A stretch of 64,000 bases of DNA from Pseudomonas thivervalensis (GTDB taxonomy: Bacteria; Pseudomonadota; Gammaproteobacteria; Pseudomonadales; Pseudomonadaceae): assembly GCF_001269655.1 (NCBI RefSeq), contig NZ_LHVE01000007.1, forward strand, positions 682,001 to 746,000, in the 5' to 3' direction. Numbering within the stretch: position 1 is the first letter of the stretch; each line of letters starts with the position of its first letter. Shown here piece after piece: positions 1 through 9,389 of the stretch. Under the pieces are notes generated by a model. The model was not told where the DNA came from, ran no database searches, and worked only from the letters and a program-made list of their open reading frames with translations. A program made the position numbers and the translations under genes.

Positions 1-1
1 A

Positions 2-727
2 ATGACCGGCGTCGGCGGTGGTTCGCTGATGACCCCGATCCTGTTGTGGTTTGGTATCAACCCGGCGACGGCGGTGGGAACCGACCTGCTGTACGCGGCC
101 ATTACCAAGTCTGGCGGTGTTTTGGTTCATGCCAAAAACCGCAACATCGACTGGGCCATCACCGGCTGGCTGACGTTGGGCAGTGTACCGGCGGTCGGCT
201 TGACCCTGTGGTTCCTCAGCAGCCTGCACAGCTCGCCCGACGCCATGAACGCGGTGATCAAGCAAGCCTTGGGCTTTGTGTTGTTCGCCACCGCGTTGGC
301 CATCCTGTTCAAGAAGCGCCTGCTGCAATTCGCCCACGATCGCGCCGGCGGTCACTACAACCCGTCCGGTGCGCGCCTCAATGCGCTGACGGTCGTCACC
401 GGCCTCGTGCTGGGGACGATGGTCGCGTTGACCTCCATCGGTGCCGGCGCCCTGGGCACTGTGGCGCTGTTCATCCTCTATCCGTTCCTGGTCACCAAGC
501 GCCTGGTGGGCACCGAGATCGCCCACGCCGTGCCGCTGACCCTGGTCGCCGGTCTGGGCCATGCGAGCATGGGCAACATGGATTGGCACATCCTGGGTTT
601 TCTGCTGATCGGTTCGTTGCCGGGGATCTACCTGGGCAGCCATTTGTCGGGACGCATCTCCGATGAGCTGCTGCGCCCTTGCCTGGCGGTGATGCTGGCG
701 ATGATCGGCTTCAAACTCGCGTTCTGA
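2..727 (+). CDS. TauE/SafE family sulfite/anion exporter-like permease, 5' end cut by the window
   Basis: Integral inner-membrane protein of the TauE/SafE (DUF81) family, which exports sulfite, sulfoacetate or related small anions. The visible 241 residues start in the family's glycine-rich first repeat (GVGGGSLMTPILLWFGINP) and the motif recurs as GLVLGTMVALTSIGAGALG near residue 140, as expected for two homologous halves. Several hydrophobic segments follow, ending AVMLAMIGFKLAF. Family members usually carry about 15-20 more residues before the first motif, so the ATG at base 2 is probably internal and the true start lies outside the window. The substrate cannot be told from sequence. The next gene follows after about 70 bp on the same strand. 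Confidence 0.85.
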   Translation: MTGVGGGSLMTPILLWFGINPATAVGTDLLYAAITKSGGVLVHAKNRNIDWAITGWLTLGSVPAVGLTLWFLSSLHSSPDAMNAVIKQALGFVLFATALAILFKKRLLQFAHDRAGGHYNPSGARLNALTVVTGLVLGTMVALTSIGAGALGTVALFILYPFLVTKRLVGTEIAHAVPLTLVAGLGHASMGNMDWHILGFLLIGSLPGIYLGSHLSGRISDELLRPCLAVMLAMIGFKLAF

Positions 728-796
728 TTTGATCGGAGTCATGGGCCGCAAGCCAGAGTCATACCTGTAAACCAGGTACTGATGAGGCCACGACCC

Positions 797-2155
797 ATGA
801 ACAGCCCTGCCAGAGATCTGCTGCAACGACTACGCCGGCGTCCTGCCGAACCCCGAACCGACATTGCCGACCTCCTGCGTCGCCACGCCGAACCCTTGCC
901 AGCCGAAGACGTCCCAGCCTTCGGCGAACTGTTCGACCGTTTCGGTGACGCCAGGGTCGTCTTGATCGGTGAGGCCAGCCACGGTACCCATGAGTTCTAT
1001 CGGACCCGTGCCGCCATTACCCGACACCTGATAGAGCACCACGGTTTCAATATCGTTGCCGTCGAAGCGGACTGGCCCGATGCCGGTCAAATCGACCGCT
1101 GTGTACGCGATTTGGGGCCGTCGGCGTGGAAGCAGCAGGCGTTCGCCCGGTTTCCGACCTGGATGTGGCGCAACTGCGAAGTCCAAGGCTTCGTTCGCTG
1201 GTTGCGCGATTACAATCTGGAACAGCCTATCGGCCAAAAGGTGGAGTTTCGTGGCTTGGACGTCTACAGCCTGCGTCACTCCATCGACGAAGTGCTGAAC
1301 TACCTGGATACCAGCCATCCGGACATGGCCCGTGATGCCCGTCATCGTTATGGCTGCCTCACGCCCTGGCACGATGACCCGGCGCTTTATGGCCATTTCA
1401 CCGAGCGCGGCAACCTGGCGACCTGTGAAGATGCCGTGGTCGAGCAACTCAACAGCTTGTTGGCCACGCGCCTGGATCCGATGATCAGTGATGATGAGGC
1501 GTTTTTCAGCGCCACCCAGAACGCCCGGGTCGTGCGCGCCGCCGAACAGTACTACCGAGCCATGTACCGCGGCGGCAAGTCATCGTGGAATCTGCGGGAC
1601 CGGCACATGTTCGACACCCTGCAAACCTTGTTGGAGCATCGCGGCGCCAATGCGAAGGCGCTGGTCTGGGCGCACAACTCGCACATTGGCAATGCCGCCG
1701 CGACACGCATGGGCTGGGAAGGGGAGTTCAATATTGGCCAGTTGTGTCGTTTGGCTTATGGCCGCAGCGCGGTGTTGCTGGGCATGGGCACCGACCATGG
1801 CAGTGTCGCGGCGGCGGATGACTGGGACGCACCGATGAAAATCAAGCAGGTGCGGCCAGCGCTGCCCGGCAGTTGGGAGCACGAATTCCTCCAGGCCGGT
1901 GTTCGCGCATCGCTGACGCAATGGCGGACCAACCCTGACGAGGCCCTCCTGGATGCGTTGTCCGAGCCGCTGCTCGAACGCGCGATCGGTGTGATCTACC
2001 GTCCTGAAACCGAGCGCCAGAGCCATTATTTCGAAGCGGTACTGGCGGAGCAGTTCGACGCCTGGCTCTGGTTCGAACAGACCGAAGCCGTCACGCCATT
2101 GCCGGCGCCCCAGGTCCTGGAGCACGAGGAGGATACGTTCCCGTTTGGTCTCTGA
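797..2155 (+). CDS. Erythromycin esterase family protein
   Basis: Member of the erythromycin-esterase (PF05139) superfamily, 452 aa from the ATG at 797. The active-site signature GEASHGTHEFY, with the conserved His and Glu, lies near residue 62, and the second conserved block VWAHNSHIGNA near residue 295. Chromosomal Pseudomonas members are mostly of unknown substrate, so macrolide resistance should not be assumed. An in-frame ATG at 782 would add five residues; 797 is preferred because a TGAGG-like ribosome site lies about 10 bases upstream, but the choice is uncertain. It is downstream of the permease on the same strand, with only a short CAGGT hairpin-like sequence between them. Confidence 0.85.
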   Translation: MNSPARDLLQRLRRRPAEPRTDIADLLRRHAEPLPAEDVPAFGELFDRFGDARVVLIGEASHGTHEFYRTRAAITRHLIEHHGFNIVAVEADWPDAGQIDRCVRDLGPSAWKQQAFARFPTWMWRNCEVQGFVRWLRDYNLEQPIGQKVEFRGLDVYSLRHSIDEVLNYLDTSHPDMARDARHRYGCLTPWHDDPALYGHFTERGNLATCEDAVVEQLNSLLATRLDPMISDDEAFFSATQNARVVRAAEQYYRAMYRGGKSSWNLRDRHMFDTLQTLLEHRGANAKALVWAHNSHIGNAAATRMGWEGEFNIGQLCRLAYGRSAVLLGMGTDHGSVAAADDWDAPMKIKQVRPALPGSWEHEFLQAGVRASLTQWRTNPDEALLDALSEPLLERAIGVIYRPETERQSHYFEAVLAEQFDAWLWFEQTEAVTPLPAPQVLEHEEDTFPFGL

Positions 2156-2291
2156 ACGCTGTGCAGGGCGGTTGCGCAATGAACGCGCTCGCCTAAGCTT
2201 CAAGGCAGGCAGGCGCAGTATCGGGCGACGCTCGCGGAACAATCGCCGCCCTGTGCAATCAGTACAGCGTAAATATCAAAAGGAGAGGCGC

Positions 2292-2840
2292 ATGCTCATT
2301 CGGTCGTTGACCTTCGCTACCTTGCTGGCCATCGCCGGCCCCCTGTTCGCTGCCGATGGCGACTCCCCCCTGGTGGCGGATGCTGGCAGGGCACGTCCCC
2401 TGATCGTCATCGCGCCCAGCACGGTCGACCCGGCCTGGGTCAGCCTGAAGAAGGCCCTGGATGAACCGGCAGGCAAGCAGGGTTTTTCCGAGCGCAACAT
2501 GGTGCTCTACACCGTGCTCAATACCATTGGCCAGCGCGACGGCAAGGACCTGGACCCGCAAAGCACCATGGCGCTGATTCGCTCGCTCAAGCTGGGCGCC
2601 GGTGCCCAGACCAAGGTCATCCTGGTGGGCAAGGATGGGGAAAAGAAGCTCGAGCATTCCGGGGCGATCGAGTTGAAAGACCTCTTTGACACCGTCGACA
2701 AACTCCCCGCCACGGAAAAGGAAGCGACACCCCCGGCGCCCCCTCCCGCGCCCGAGCCTGCACCGGCCAAGGATGCGAAAGGCACCAAGCCTGGCAAGGC
2801 AGCCAAACCGGCCGGGCCGCCGAAGCCATTGGAGGATTGA
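2292..2840 (+). CDS. DUF4174 domain-containing secreted protein with Pro/Ala/Lys-rich tail
   Basis: 182-aa protein starting at the ATG at 2292, which has an AAAAGGAGAG ribosome site directly upstream; longer reading upstream has no such support. Residues 1-20 form a signal peptide (MLIRSLTFATLLAIAGPLFA, cleavage probably after AFA-type LFA). The middle section (RPLIVIAPSTVDPAW ... TKVILVGKDGEKKL) matches the DUF4174 pattern, a thioredoxin-like-looking domain of unknown function. The last 45 residues are low-complexity, rich in Pro, Ala and Lys, ending GPPKPLED. Function unknown; an envelope location is inferred from the signal peptide only. Confidence 0.75.
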   Translation: MLIRSLTFATLLAIAGPLFAADGDSPLVADAGRARPLIVIAPSTVDPAWVSLKKALDEPAGKQGFSERNMVLYTVLNTIGQRDGKDLDPQSTMALIRSLKLGAGAQTKVILVGKDGEKKLEHSGAIELKDLFDTVDKLPATEKEATPPAPPPAPEPAPAKDAKGTKPGKAAKPAGPPKPLED

Positions 2841-2865
2841 CTCCCGCTAGCACTGAGGCCGCTTT

Positions 2866-2985
2866 TGTGGCGAGGGAGCTTGCTCCCGCTGGGTCGCGAA
2901 GCGGCCCCAGATTTGTCAGGCGATGAGCCATCGGAAAAGTCTAGGGCTGCTACGCAGCCCAGCGGGAGCAAGCTCCCTCGCCACA
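2866..2985. repeat. REP doublet (type B) between convergent genes
   Basis: Two inverted copies of the GTGGCGAGGGAGCTTGCTCCCGC element, each itself a short hairpin, at about 2866-2892 and 2960-2985, so the whole stretch can fold into one long stem. It sits between the convergent DUF4174 gene and the beta-lactamase gene, a normal location for Pseudomonas REPINs; it may also act in transcript end formation. Confidence 0.85.
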
Positions 2986-2998
2986 GAGACTCCGTCGC

Positions 2999-4147
2999 CT
3001 ATCGGCCGTCCAACGCCATCAGGATCCGGTGCGCCGCCTTCACCCGTTCCTCGATCGGGTAGTTTTTGTTGGCAAGCATGACAACCCCCATGTCCTTTCC
3101 GGGCACGAACGCCGCGTACGCGCCGAAGCCGTTGGTGGAGCCGGTCTTGTTGATCCAGGCACCCTCCGGTGCTGGAAGGGGTGGGTCCAGAGGTTCGACT
3201 TTCTGTGGCGTCAGGGCCATCTGTGGTGTATTGCCGGCAAGCAGGTCATCCAAGGTGAACGGCGCGGGGTAGAACTCCCAGCCCAGCCCCTGGTTCATCC
3301 CGCCAGTCTTGTAGAAACCCGTGTGCGTCGTGGCGATGGCCTGCTTCAGAGCCGTGTCCAGTTTTTCAGGTCGCAGGTTGGCCTCGATGAAACGAAGCAG
3401 GTCCGACGAGCTGGTTTTCACCCCGTAAGCCTCGGCGTCCAGGGCGCCAGGGCCGACCCGCACGGGCTTGCCGTCCTTGGCATAACCCTGGGCGTATCGG
3501 CCCACCTGATCCTGCGGCACCCGCACGTAACTGTGCTTGAGGCCCAGCCCTGGCATCAGCGTGCGCTCCACCACCTCGTCAAAGGGTTGCCCCAGGCTGC
3601 GGGCCGCCAGAAAGCCGAACAGGCCGATGCTCGGGTTTGAGTAGAGCCGCTGGGTGCCGGCCGGGTAGAGCGGTTTCCAGTTGTTGTAATAACTGAACAT
3701 CCGGTCCGGATGGTCCGCCTCGTCGGGAAACTGCAACGGCAGGCCGCCGGCGGTGTAGGTGGCGAGGTTGAGCAGGTGGATGCCCGCCAAGGCGCTGCCA
3801 CGCAGCTCGGGGGCAAAGCGACTGGCCGGATCCGCCAGGGACAGTTTGCCCTGGGCCTGGGCGTAGGCGCCGAGGGTGGCGGTGAAGGTCTTGCTCACCG
3901 AGCCGATTTCGAAAAGGGTCTGGTCGGTGACCGGCTTTTTCGTGTCCTTGGCGGCCACGCCGTAATTGAAATAATGGCGTTGGCCGTTGTAGGTAATCGC
4001 CACGGCCATGCCGGCGATGTCCTGTTGTTTCATCAAGGGCTGGATGACGGCATTGACCGTGTCTTCAATGCGCTCCTGGGCAAGGCCCACGGGTGTCCCG
4101 CAGACCAGGAGAAGAGTTCCGGCGAGTATCGATCTTGCAATGTGCAT
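2999..4147 (-). CDS. ampC: Class C beta-lactamase (AmpC family)
   Basis: Periplasmic serine beta-lactamase, 382 aa, the normal length for class C. All three active-site motifs are present: S83-V-S-K86 (nucleophile serine), Y169-S-N171 and K334-T-G336. An N-terminal signal peptide ends near GLAQ (residue 24). Hydrolyses beta-lactams in the periplasm; the spectrum is not predictable here. No ampR regulator gene lies beside it: the divergent neighbour across 226 bp is a DyP peroxidase. The gene is therefore controlled from elsewhere or constitutive. Family alternatives (penicillin-binding esterases) are less likely given the KTGSTNGFG block. Confidence 0.9.
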   Translation of the reverse strand: MHIARSILAGTLLLVCGTPVGLAQERIEDTVNAVIQPLMKQQDIAGMAVAITYNGQRHYFNYGVAAKDTKKPVTDQTLFEIGSVSKTFTATLGAYAQAQGKLSLADPASRFAPELRGSALAGIHLLNLATYTAGGLPLQFPDEADHPDRMFSYYNNWKPLYPAGTQRLYSNPSIGLFGFLAARSLGQPFDEVVERTLMPGLGLKHSYVRVPQDQVGRYAQGYAKDGKPVRVGPGALDAEAYGVKTSSSDLLRFIEANLRPEKLDTALKQAIATTHTGFYKTGGMNQGLGWEFYPAPFTLDDLLAGNTPQMALTPQKVEPLDPPLPAPEGAWINKTGSTNGFGAYAAFVPGKDMGVVMLANKNYPIEERVKAAHRILMALDGR

Positions 4148-4373
4148 GGTGCAGCGCTCTCGTTGGCCTTCCTAGAGGGGGGCAATCTAGGGCGTTTTTG
4201 GCTGTGCGGCAATCCGAGGCTATTGGGCCGAGGCATGTTTCTGAGCCGTCTGACAGGACTGCGGGAATCTTCCCACAAAACGACCCGGTTGCCCGACGCG
4301 CCCGTGCCTCAAGCCAAACCACACAAAGCGGCAGCCGCCGGGTAAACTCGCGATTCTTTCTAAAGGAGTTCAC

Positions 4374-5252
4374 ATGAGTTACTACCAGCCCGGCATTCTC
4401 GCCACCCCTGTTCCGCCTCAGGCCCGTCATTTGTTTTTTGCCCTGGAATCGGTCGAGGCACTGCCGGCTGCACTAGACAAACTCCTGTTGCTGCTCGATG
4501 GCCGTGCCGTGGTTGGCTTTGGCGAGTCGCTGGTCCAGGCGCTGGGCGCCCAGGTCGATGGCTTGCGGGCCTTTCCTGCGTTGGCTGGCGTAGGTGTGGA
4601 CAACCCCTCGACCCAACACGCCCTGTGGTGCTGGTTGCACGGTGAAGACCGCGGCGAGCTGATGCACCGCAGTCGCGCCGTCGAAGTGGCATTGGCCCCG
4701 GCGCTGCGCCTGGTGCAGATGAATGAAACGTTCCGCCACATGACCGGCCATGACCTGACCGGCTACGAAGACGGCACCGAGAACCCCCACGACGAAGCGG
4801 CCCTCGCCGCGGCCCTGGCCCCAGGCGCCGATGGGCTGCGCGGGGGCAGTTTCGCCGCGATCCAGCAGTGGCAACACGACCTGGACGGTTTCGCGGCGAT
4901 GCAACCTCATGAGCGCGACAACATCATGGGCCGGCGCCTGAGTGACAACGAAGAACTCGACGACGCGCCGGAGTCGGCCCACGTCAAGCGCACCGCCCAG
5001 GAAAGCTTCGCTCCGGAAGCGTTCGTGGTGCGTCGCTCCATGCCGTGGATCGAAGGCGACCGTGCAGGGCTGATGTTCTTGGCGTTCGGTTTCTCCCTCG
5101 ACGCCTTCGAGGCACAATTGCGGCGCATGAGTGGCCTGGAAGATGGCATCACCGACGGCCTGTATCGCATGAGCCGGCCAATCACCGGCGGTTACTACTG
5201 GTGCCCGCCATTGCTGGACGGTCGCCTGGACCTGCGCGCCCTGGCCCGCTGA
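4374..5252 (+). CDS. Dyp-type heme peroxidase
   Basis: 292-aa dye-decolorising peroxidase of the YfeX-like class. The GXXDG motif is present (G130-Y-E-D133-G), with D133 the distal catalytic aspartate; H203 in SAHVKR fits the proximal heme ligand, and an arginine in VVRRSMPW fits the distal arginine. No signal peptide, so cytoplasmic or carried into an encapsulin; no encapsulin gene is nearby. A strong AAAGGAG ribosome site precedes the ATG. Uses H2O2 to oxidise organic substrates; the physiological substrate is unknown. Confidence 0.9.
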   Translation: MSYYQPGILATPVPPQARHLFFALESVEALPAALDKLLLLLDGRAVVGFGESLVQALGAQVDGLRAFPALAGVGVDNPSTQHALWCWLHGEDRGELMHRSRAVEVALAPALRLVQMNETFRHMTGHDLTGYEDGTENPHDEAALAAALAPGADGLRGGSFAAIQQWQHDLDGFAAMQPHERDNIMGRRLSDNEELDDAPESAHVKRTAQESFAPEAFVVRRSMPWIEGDRAGLMFLAFGFSLDAFEAQLRRMSGLEDGITDGLYRMSRPITGGYYWCPPLLDGRLDLRALAR

Positions 5253-5344
5253 GCAGAGCCCGCCGGCCCGAGGGTTTTGTGCAAACGCAGCGGTGAACGC
5301 TATTCTTGGGCCGGACGTCTATCCGTGGAATGGGAGAAGCAAGC

Positions 5345-6091
5345 GTGGATAAAGTCATCGTCATCACCGGTGGCGGCCGCGGCATCGGGGCGGCCACGGC
5401 GCTGCTGGCTGCCGAGGCGGGCTATCGGATCTGCATCAATTACCAGGCCGATGAAAGTGCCGCGCAAGAGGTGCTTGAGCAGGTCCGGGCGAAGGGCGCG
5501 CAGGCGATTGCCGTGCGAGCCGACGTGAGCATCGAAGACGAAGTGATCGGCTTGTTCGACCGGGTGGATGTCGAGCTGGGACGTGTCACCGCCCTGGTGA
5601 ACAACGCCGGCACGGTTGCCCACAAGTCCCGACTCGATGAGATGTCCGAATTCCGCATTCTCAAGATCCTGAAGACCAACGTGTTGGGGCCGATCCTGTG
5701 CGCCAAGCATGCGGTGCTGCGCATGTCACCCAAACATGGCGGGCAGGGCGGGAGCATCGTCAACGTCTCGTCGGTCGCCGCTCGCCTGGGGGCGCCGGGC
5801 GAATACGTCGACTACGCGGCCTCCAAGGGTGCGTTGGACACCTTCACCATCGGCTTGTCCAAGGAAGTGGCCGGCGAAGGCATCCGCGTCAACGCGGTGC
5901 GTCCCGGTTACATCTACACCGACTTCCATGCCCTGAGCGGCGACCCGGATCGGGTCAGCAAATTGGAATCGGCGATTCCCATGGCCCGGGGCGGTCGTCC
6001 GGACGAAGTGGCCGAGGCGATCATCTGGCTGCTGTCGGACAAGGCTTCGTATGCGACCGGGACGTTTGTGGACCTGGGGGGCGGGCGCTGA
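5345..6091 (+). CDS. SDR family NAD(P)-dependent oxidoreductase
   Basis: Classical short-chain dehydrogenase/reductase of about 248 aa. Visible: the cofactor motif TGGGRGIG at the N-terminus, the NNAG motif, the catalytic serine in NVSSVAA, the YAASK catalytic Tyr/Lys pair, and the C-terminal ATGTFVDLGGGR typical of FabG/glucose-dehydrogenase-like members. The GTG at 5345 is chosen as start because GGGAGAAG lies 7 bases before it and the protein then begins right at the Rossmann strand (VDKVIVITGG); an ATG at 5330 and a TTG at 5306 would only add non-conserved residues. The substrate is not identifiable. It follows the peroxidase gene by about 90 bp. Confidence 0.85.
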   Translation: MDKVIVITGGGRGIGAATALLAAEAGYRICINYQADESAAQEVLEQVRAKGAQAIAVRADVSIEDEVIGLFDRVDVELGRVTALVNNAGTVAHKSRLDEMSEFRILKILKTNVLGPILCAKHAVLRMSPKHGGQGGSIVNVSSVAARLGAPGEYVDYAASKGALDTFTIGLSKEVAGEGIRVNAVRPGYIYTDFHALSGDPDRVSKLESAIPMARGGRPDEVAEAIIWLLSDKASYATGTFVDLGGGR

Positions 6092-6121
6092 GTCCTGGAA
6101 TGCGGGTTGCCTGTTCTGCCG

Positions 6122-6219
6122 CCATCGCGAGCAGGCTCGCTCCCACATAAGATCTGCTGAGAACCTGAGATATTCGTCTCACCGCAAATCCACTGTGGGA
6201 GCGAGCCTGCTCGCGATGG
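6122..6219. repeat. REP doublet (type A)
   Basis: Inverted pair of the GGGAGCGAGCCTGCTCGCGA element at about 6122-6146 and 6194-6219. It lies between the convergent SDR and MocR genes. Confidence 0.85.
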
Positions 6220-6241
6220 GGCAACAACAGACACCCCAATA

Positions 6242-7651
6242 TCAAAACGAGCGAATAATCCGCCCCAACGTCTCCATGGCCTTTTCCGAAACTTCAGTCC
6301 ACGGGCTGCCATAGTTCAGGCGTATGCAGTTCCTGAAACGCCGGGTCGGTGAAAAGATCGGGCCCGGGGCGATGCTGATGCCTTGGGCGAGGGCCATCTG
6401 GAACAGTTTCAGCGAATCCATCTGTTCCGGCAGCTCCAGCCACAGGAAATAGCCACCCGCCGGTTGGCTGACCCGGGTCTGGGCCGGGAAATAGCGGGCG
6501 ATGGCGGCGAGCATCGCGTTTTGCTGCTCTTCCAGGGCGTAGCGCAGTTTGCGCAGGTGACGGTCGTAGCCGCCGTGTTGCAGGTAGTCGGCGATGGCGG
6601 CCTGGGCCGGCATCGAGGCGCACAACGACGTCATGAGCTTGAGCCGTTCGATCTTCTGCGCGTAGCGCCCGGCGGCGACCCAGCCGATGCGATAGCCCGG
6701 CGCGAGGCTCTTGGCGAAGGAACCGCAATGCATCACCAGCCCTTCGGTATCAAACGCCTTGGCAGGCTTGGGCGCCTGTTGGCCGTAATAGAGTTCGGCG
6801 TAGACGTCGTCCTCGATCAGCGGCACCTGATGACGACGCAGCAACTCTACCAGCGCCTGCTTCCGTTCCTCGGGCATGGTCGCGCCCATGGGGTTCTGGA
6901 AAGTGGTCATGCACCAGCAGGCCTTGATCGGGTGGCGCTCCAGCGTCTGCTCCAGCACGTCCAGGTCGATACCGTCGCGCGGGTGCACGGGAATCTCCAC
7001 GGCCTTGAGCTTGAGCCGTTCCAGTACTTGCAGGCTGGCATAGAATGCCGGCGCCTCGATCGCCACCAGGTCACCGGGCTCGGTCACGGCTTGCAGGCAC
7101 AGGTTCAAGGCTTCCAGGGCACCGTTGGTGACCAGCAATTCCTCCATGGGCAGCATCAGCCCGCCGACCATGTAGCGCAGGGCGATCTGGCGACGCAATT
7201 GCGGATTGCCCGGTGACATGTCCGTGACCACCATCCGCGGGTCCATGTCCCGTGTTGCGCTGGACAGCGAGCGGGACAACCGTTGCAGCGGGAACAACAT
7301 CGGGCTGGGGAATGCCGAGCCGAACGGTACGGTGGCCGGGTCCTTGATCGAATCCAGGACTGAAAACACTAGCTCGCTGACATCGACTTCGGTGGACTCG
7401 TGCACCTGGCTGCTGATCGCCGGCTCGGAAAACGGGCTCGGCGCATGGGTGTTGACGAAGTAGCCGGAGCGCGGCCGGGCCCGGATCATGCCGCGTCGTT
7501 CCAGCAGGTAATAGGCCTGGAACACCGTGGACGGGCTGACGCCATAGGTCTGGCTGGCGTAGCGTACCGACGGTACGCGCTGGCCCGGCCCGAGCATGCC
7601 CGAGCGGATCAGTTCAGCGATGTCGTCGGCGAATTTCTCGTAGCGTTTCAT
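6242..7651 (-). CDS. MocR-type PLP-dependent regulator / aminotransferase-like protein
   Basis: 469-aa fusion of an N-terminal GntR winged helix (MKRYEKFADDIAELIRSG ... YGVSPSTVFQAYYLLERRGMI) with a fold-type I aminotransferase domain. The PLP-binding lysine is seen in GSFAKSLAPGYRIGW and the family arginine in CIRLNYG near the end. MocR proteins usually act as transcription factors sensing PLP-linked metabolites. The ATG at 7651 is chosen because it starts the GntR domain; 17 extra upstream residues would be non-conserved. No divergent partner gene lies next to it (the usual MocR target arrangement is absent): upstream lies a REP doublet and then ccoG on the same strand. Target unknown. Confidence 0.85.
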   Translation of the reverse strand: MKRYEKFADDIAELIRSGMLGPGQRVPSVRYASQTYGVSPSTVFQAYYLLERRGMIRARPRSGYFVNTHAPSPFSEPAISSQVHESTEVDVSELVFSVLDSIKDPATVPFGSAFPSPMLFPLQRLSRSLSSATRDMDPRMVVTDMSPGNPQLRRQIALRYMVGGLMLPMEELLVTNGALEALNLCLQAVTEPGDLVAIEAPAFYASLQVLERLKLKAVEIPVHPRDGIDLDVLEQTLERHPIKACWCMTTFQNPMGATMPEERKQALVELLRRHQVPLIEDDVYAELYYGQQAPKPAKAFDTEGLVMHCGSFAKSLAPGYRIGWVAAGRYAQKIERLKLMTSLCASMPAQAAIADYLQHGGYDRHLRKLRYALEEQQNAMLAAIARYFPAQTRVSQPAGGYFLWLELPEQMDSLKLFQMALAQGISIAPGPIFSPTRRFRNCIRLNYGSPWTEVSEKAMETLGRIIRSF

Positions 7652-7706
7652 GGTGGGGCCCAGTCTTGAGTGACATTTGCGGCACTTAACTATTTGTGGC
7701 ACTTAA

Positions 7707-7800
7707 CTGTGAGAGCGAGCTTGCTCGCGATAGCGGTGGTTCAGTTTGCATTCATGTTGGATGTACCACCGCCAATCGCGAGCAAGCTCGCTCCCACAGG
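7707..7800. repeat. REP doublet (type A)
   Basis: Inverted pair of the type A palindrome, at about 7707-7732 and 7776-7800, between ccoG and the MocR gene. Confidence 0.85.
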
Positions 7801-7820
7801 GTGCCCGGCATCTTACGGGT

Positions 7821-9233
7821 TCAACGGTTCATCGGTGCGACAAAACGGCTCTTGGCCACGCTGTAGACGCCCGGCTCGTCACTGTCGGCGACCTTGAAGG
7901 TCATTTCCTCGGAACCTTTGCCGGGCCGTTCGCTGAGCATCGCCACCGACACCGGCACATCGACGATTTCCCCCGGGGCCAGGCTCAGTTGGGTCTTGCC
8001 CTGCAGGATGAAGCCGTCGCCGTCCACCAGGGACAGGTGATAGGCCTGGCGCTGCTGGGTCTTGTTGATGATTTTCAGGCTGTAGATGTTCTCGATCTGG
8101 CCGGCGCTGTTTTCGCGGAACAGGCCACGGTCCTTGCTGGCGTCCAGCGACACCATGGGCCGTTGCACCAGCGCCACGGCCAGCGCGCCGATCATCACCA
8201 GGAGCACGGCGGTATAGCCGATCAGCCGAGGTCGCAGCAGGTGGGTCTTGCCGCCCTGTAATTGATGTTCGGAGGTGTATTTGATCAGGCCACGGGCGTA
8301 GCCCATCTTGTCCATGATCGAGTCGCAGGCGTCGATGCAGGCCGCGCAGCCGATGCATTCCATCTGCAGGCCGTCGCGAATGTCGATGCCGGTGGGGCAG
8401 ACCTGCACGCACATTTGGCAGTCGATGCAGTCGCCCAGGCCAATATTGGCCGGCTTCACCTCGCGTTTGCGCGGGCCGCGGATTTCGCCGCGGGCCGCGT
8501 CGTAGGAGATGGTCAAGGTGTCCTTGTCGAACATCACGCTCTGAAAGCGTGCATAGGGGCACATATGCATGCATACCGCTTCGCGCAGCCAGCCGGCGTT
8601 GAGGTAGGTGGCGGCGGTAAAGAACAGCACCCAGAACAGGCTCACGCCCGCCATTTGCAGGGTCAGCAGTTCCTCGGCCAAGGGGCGGATCGGGGTGAAG
8701 TAGCCCACGAACGTCAAGCCGGTGAGCAGGCTGATGGCCAGCCACAAGGTGTGCTTGGCGCTGCGGCGGATCAGTTTGTTCAGGCCCCACGGCGCGGCTT
8801 GCAGCTTGATCCGCTGGTTGCGTTCGCCTTCGGTGATTTTCTCGCACCACATGAACAGCCAGGTCCAGGAACTCTGTGGGCAGGTGTAGCCACACCACAC
8901 GCGACCGGCAAACACGGTGATCGCAAACAGGCCGAAGGCGGCGATGATCAACAGGGCCGACAGCAGGATGAAATCCTGGGGCCAGAAAGTCGCGCCAAAA
9001 ATGTGGAACTTGCTTTCGGAAAGGTCCCAGAGCACCGCCTGGCGGCCGCCCCAGTTCAGCCACACCGTACCAAAGAACAGCAGGAACAGAACCCCCGCAC
9101 CGCTGATGCGCAAGGTGCGGAACAAACCGGTGAAGCTGCGGGTGTGGATCAGGTTGTCGGTGGTCCTGGCCTTGATCCTGGTTGGCGCAGGTTTGAACGT
9201 CTGTATCAACTGGACGGGGATTCTATCGCTCAT
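7821..9233 (-). CDS. ccoG: Cytochrome c oxidase accessory protein CcoG
   Basis: 470-aa inner-membrane iron-sulfur protein (RdxA/CcoG/FixG), needed for cbb3-type oxidase assembly through copper reduction. Several membrane helices lie in the N-terminal half. The cysteine cluster for two [4Fe-4S] centres is clear: CIDCQMCVQVCPTGID and then CIGCAACIDACD; a further CPQSS motif sits in a loop. The C-terminal third is the periplasmic Ig-like FixG domain (PMVSLDASKDRGLFREN onward). It is usually beside ccoNOPQ; no oxidase subunit gene is in this window, so this is a solitary copy, possibly a second one. Confidence 0.92.
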   Translation of the reverse strand: MSDRIPVQLIQTFKPAPTRIKARTTDNLIHTRSFTGLFRTLRISGAGVLFLLFFGTVWLNWGGRQAVLWDLSESKFHIFGATFWPQDFILLSALLIIAAFGLFAITVFAGRVWCGYTCPQSSWTWLFMWCEKITEGERNQRIKLQAAPWGLNKLIRRSAKHTLWLAISLLTGLTFVGYFTPIRPLAEELLTLQMAGVSLFWVLFFTAATYLNAGWLREAVCMHMCPYARFQSVMFDKDTLTISYDAARGEIRGPRKREVKPANIGLGDCIDCQMCVQVCPTGIDIRDGLQMECIGCAACIDACDSIMDKMGYARGLIKYTSEHQLQGGKTHLLRPRLIGYTAVLLVMIGALAVALVQRPMVSLDASKDRGLFRENSAGQIENIYSLKIINKTQQRQAYHLSLVDGDGFILQGKTQLSLAPGEIVDVPVSVAMLSERPGKGSEEMTFKVADSDEPGVYSVAKSRFVAPMNR

Positions 9234-9389
9234 GGTCGGTCGCTCATCAGCCTCAATCTGGCCGGCGCACTATGACCATGGAACTGTTTGCATAACAGAC
9301 TCAGGTGTTTTGATAAAAACCGGATCAGATGCCGCGAAGCCCAGGCCCTGCGACACTTTGATGCACCCAAGGACGAGCGAACAACCCTT

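Noticed and set aside
782..2155. Reading the erythromycin-esterase-like gene as macrolide resistance
   Set aside because: The family is widespread in Pseudomonas chromosomes with unknown substrates; the motif alone does not support a resistance claim.
4171..4200. CCTAGA/TCTAGG hairpin followed by a T-run, terminator-like on the plus strand
   Set aside because: No plus-strand gene ends just upstream; it lies between divergent genes, so a terminator role is unsupported.
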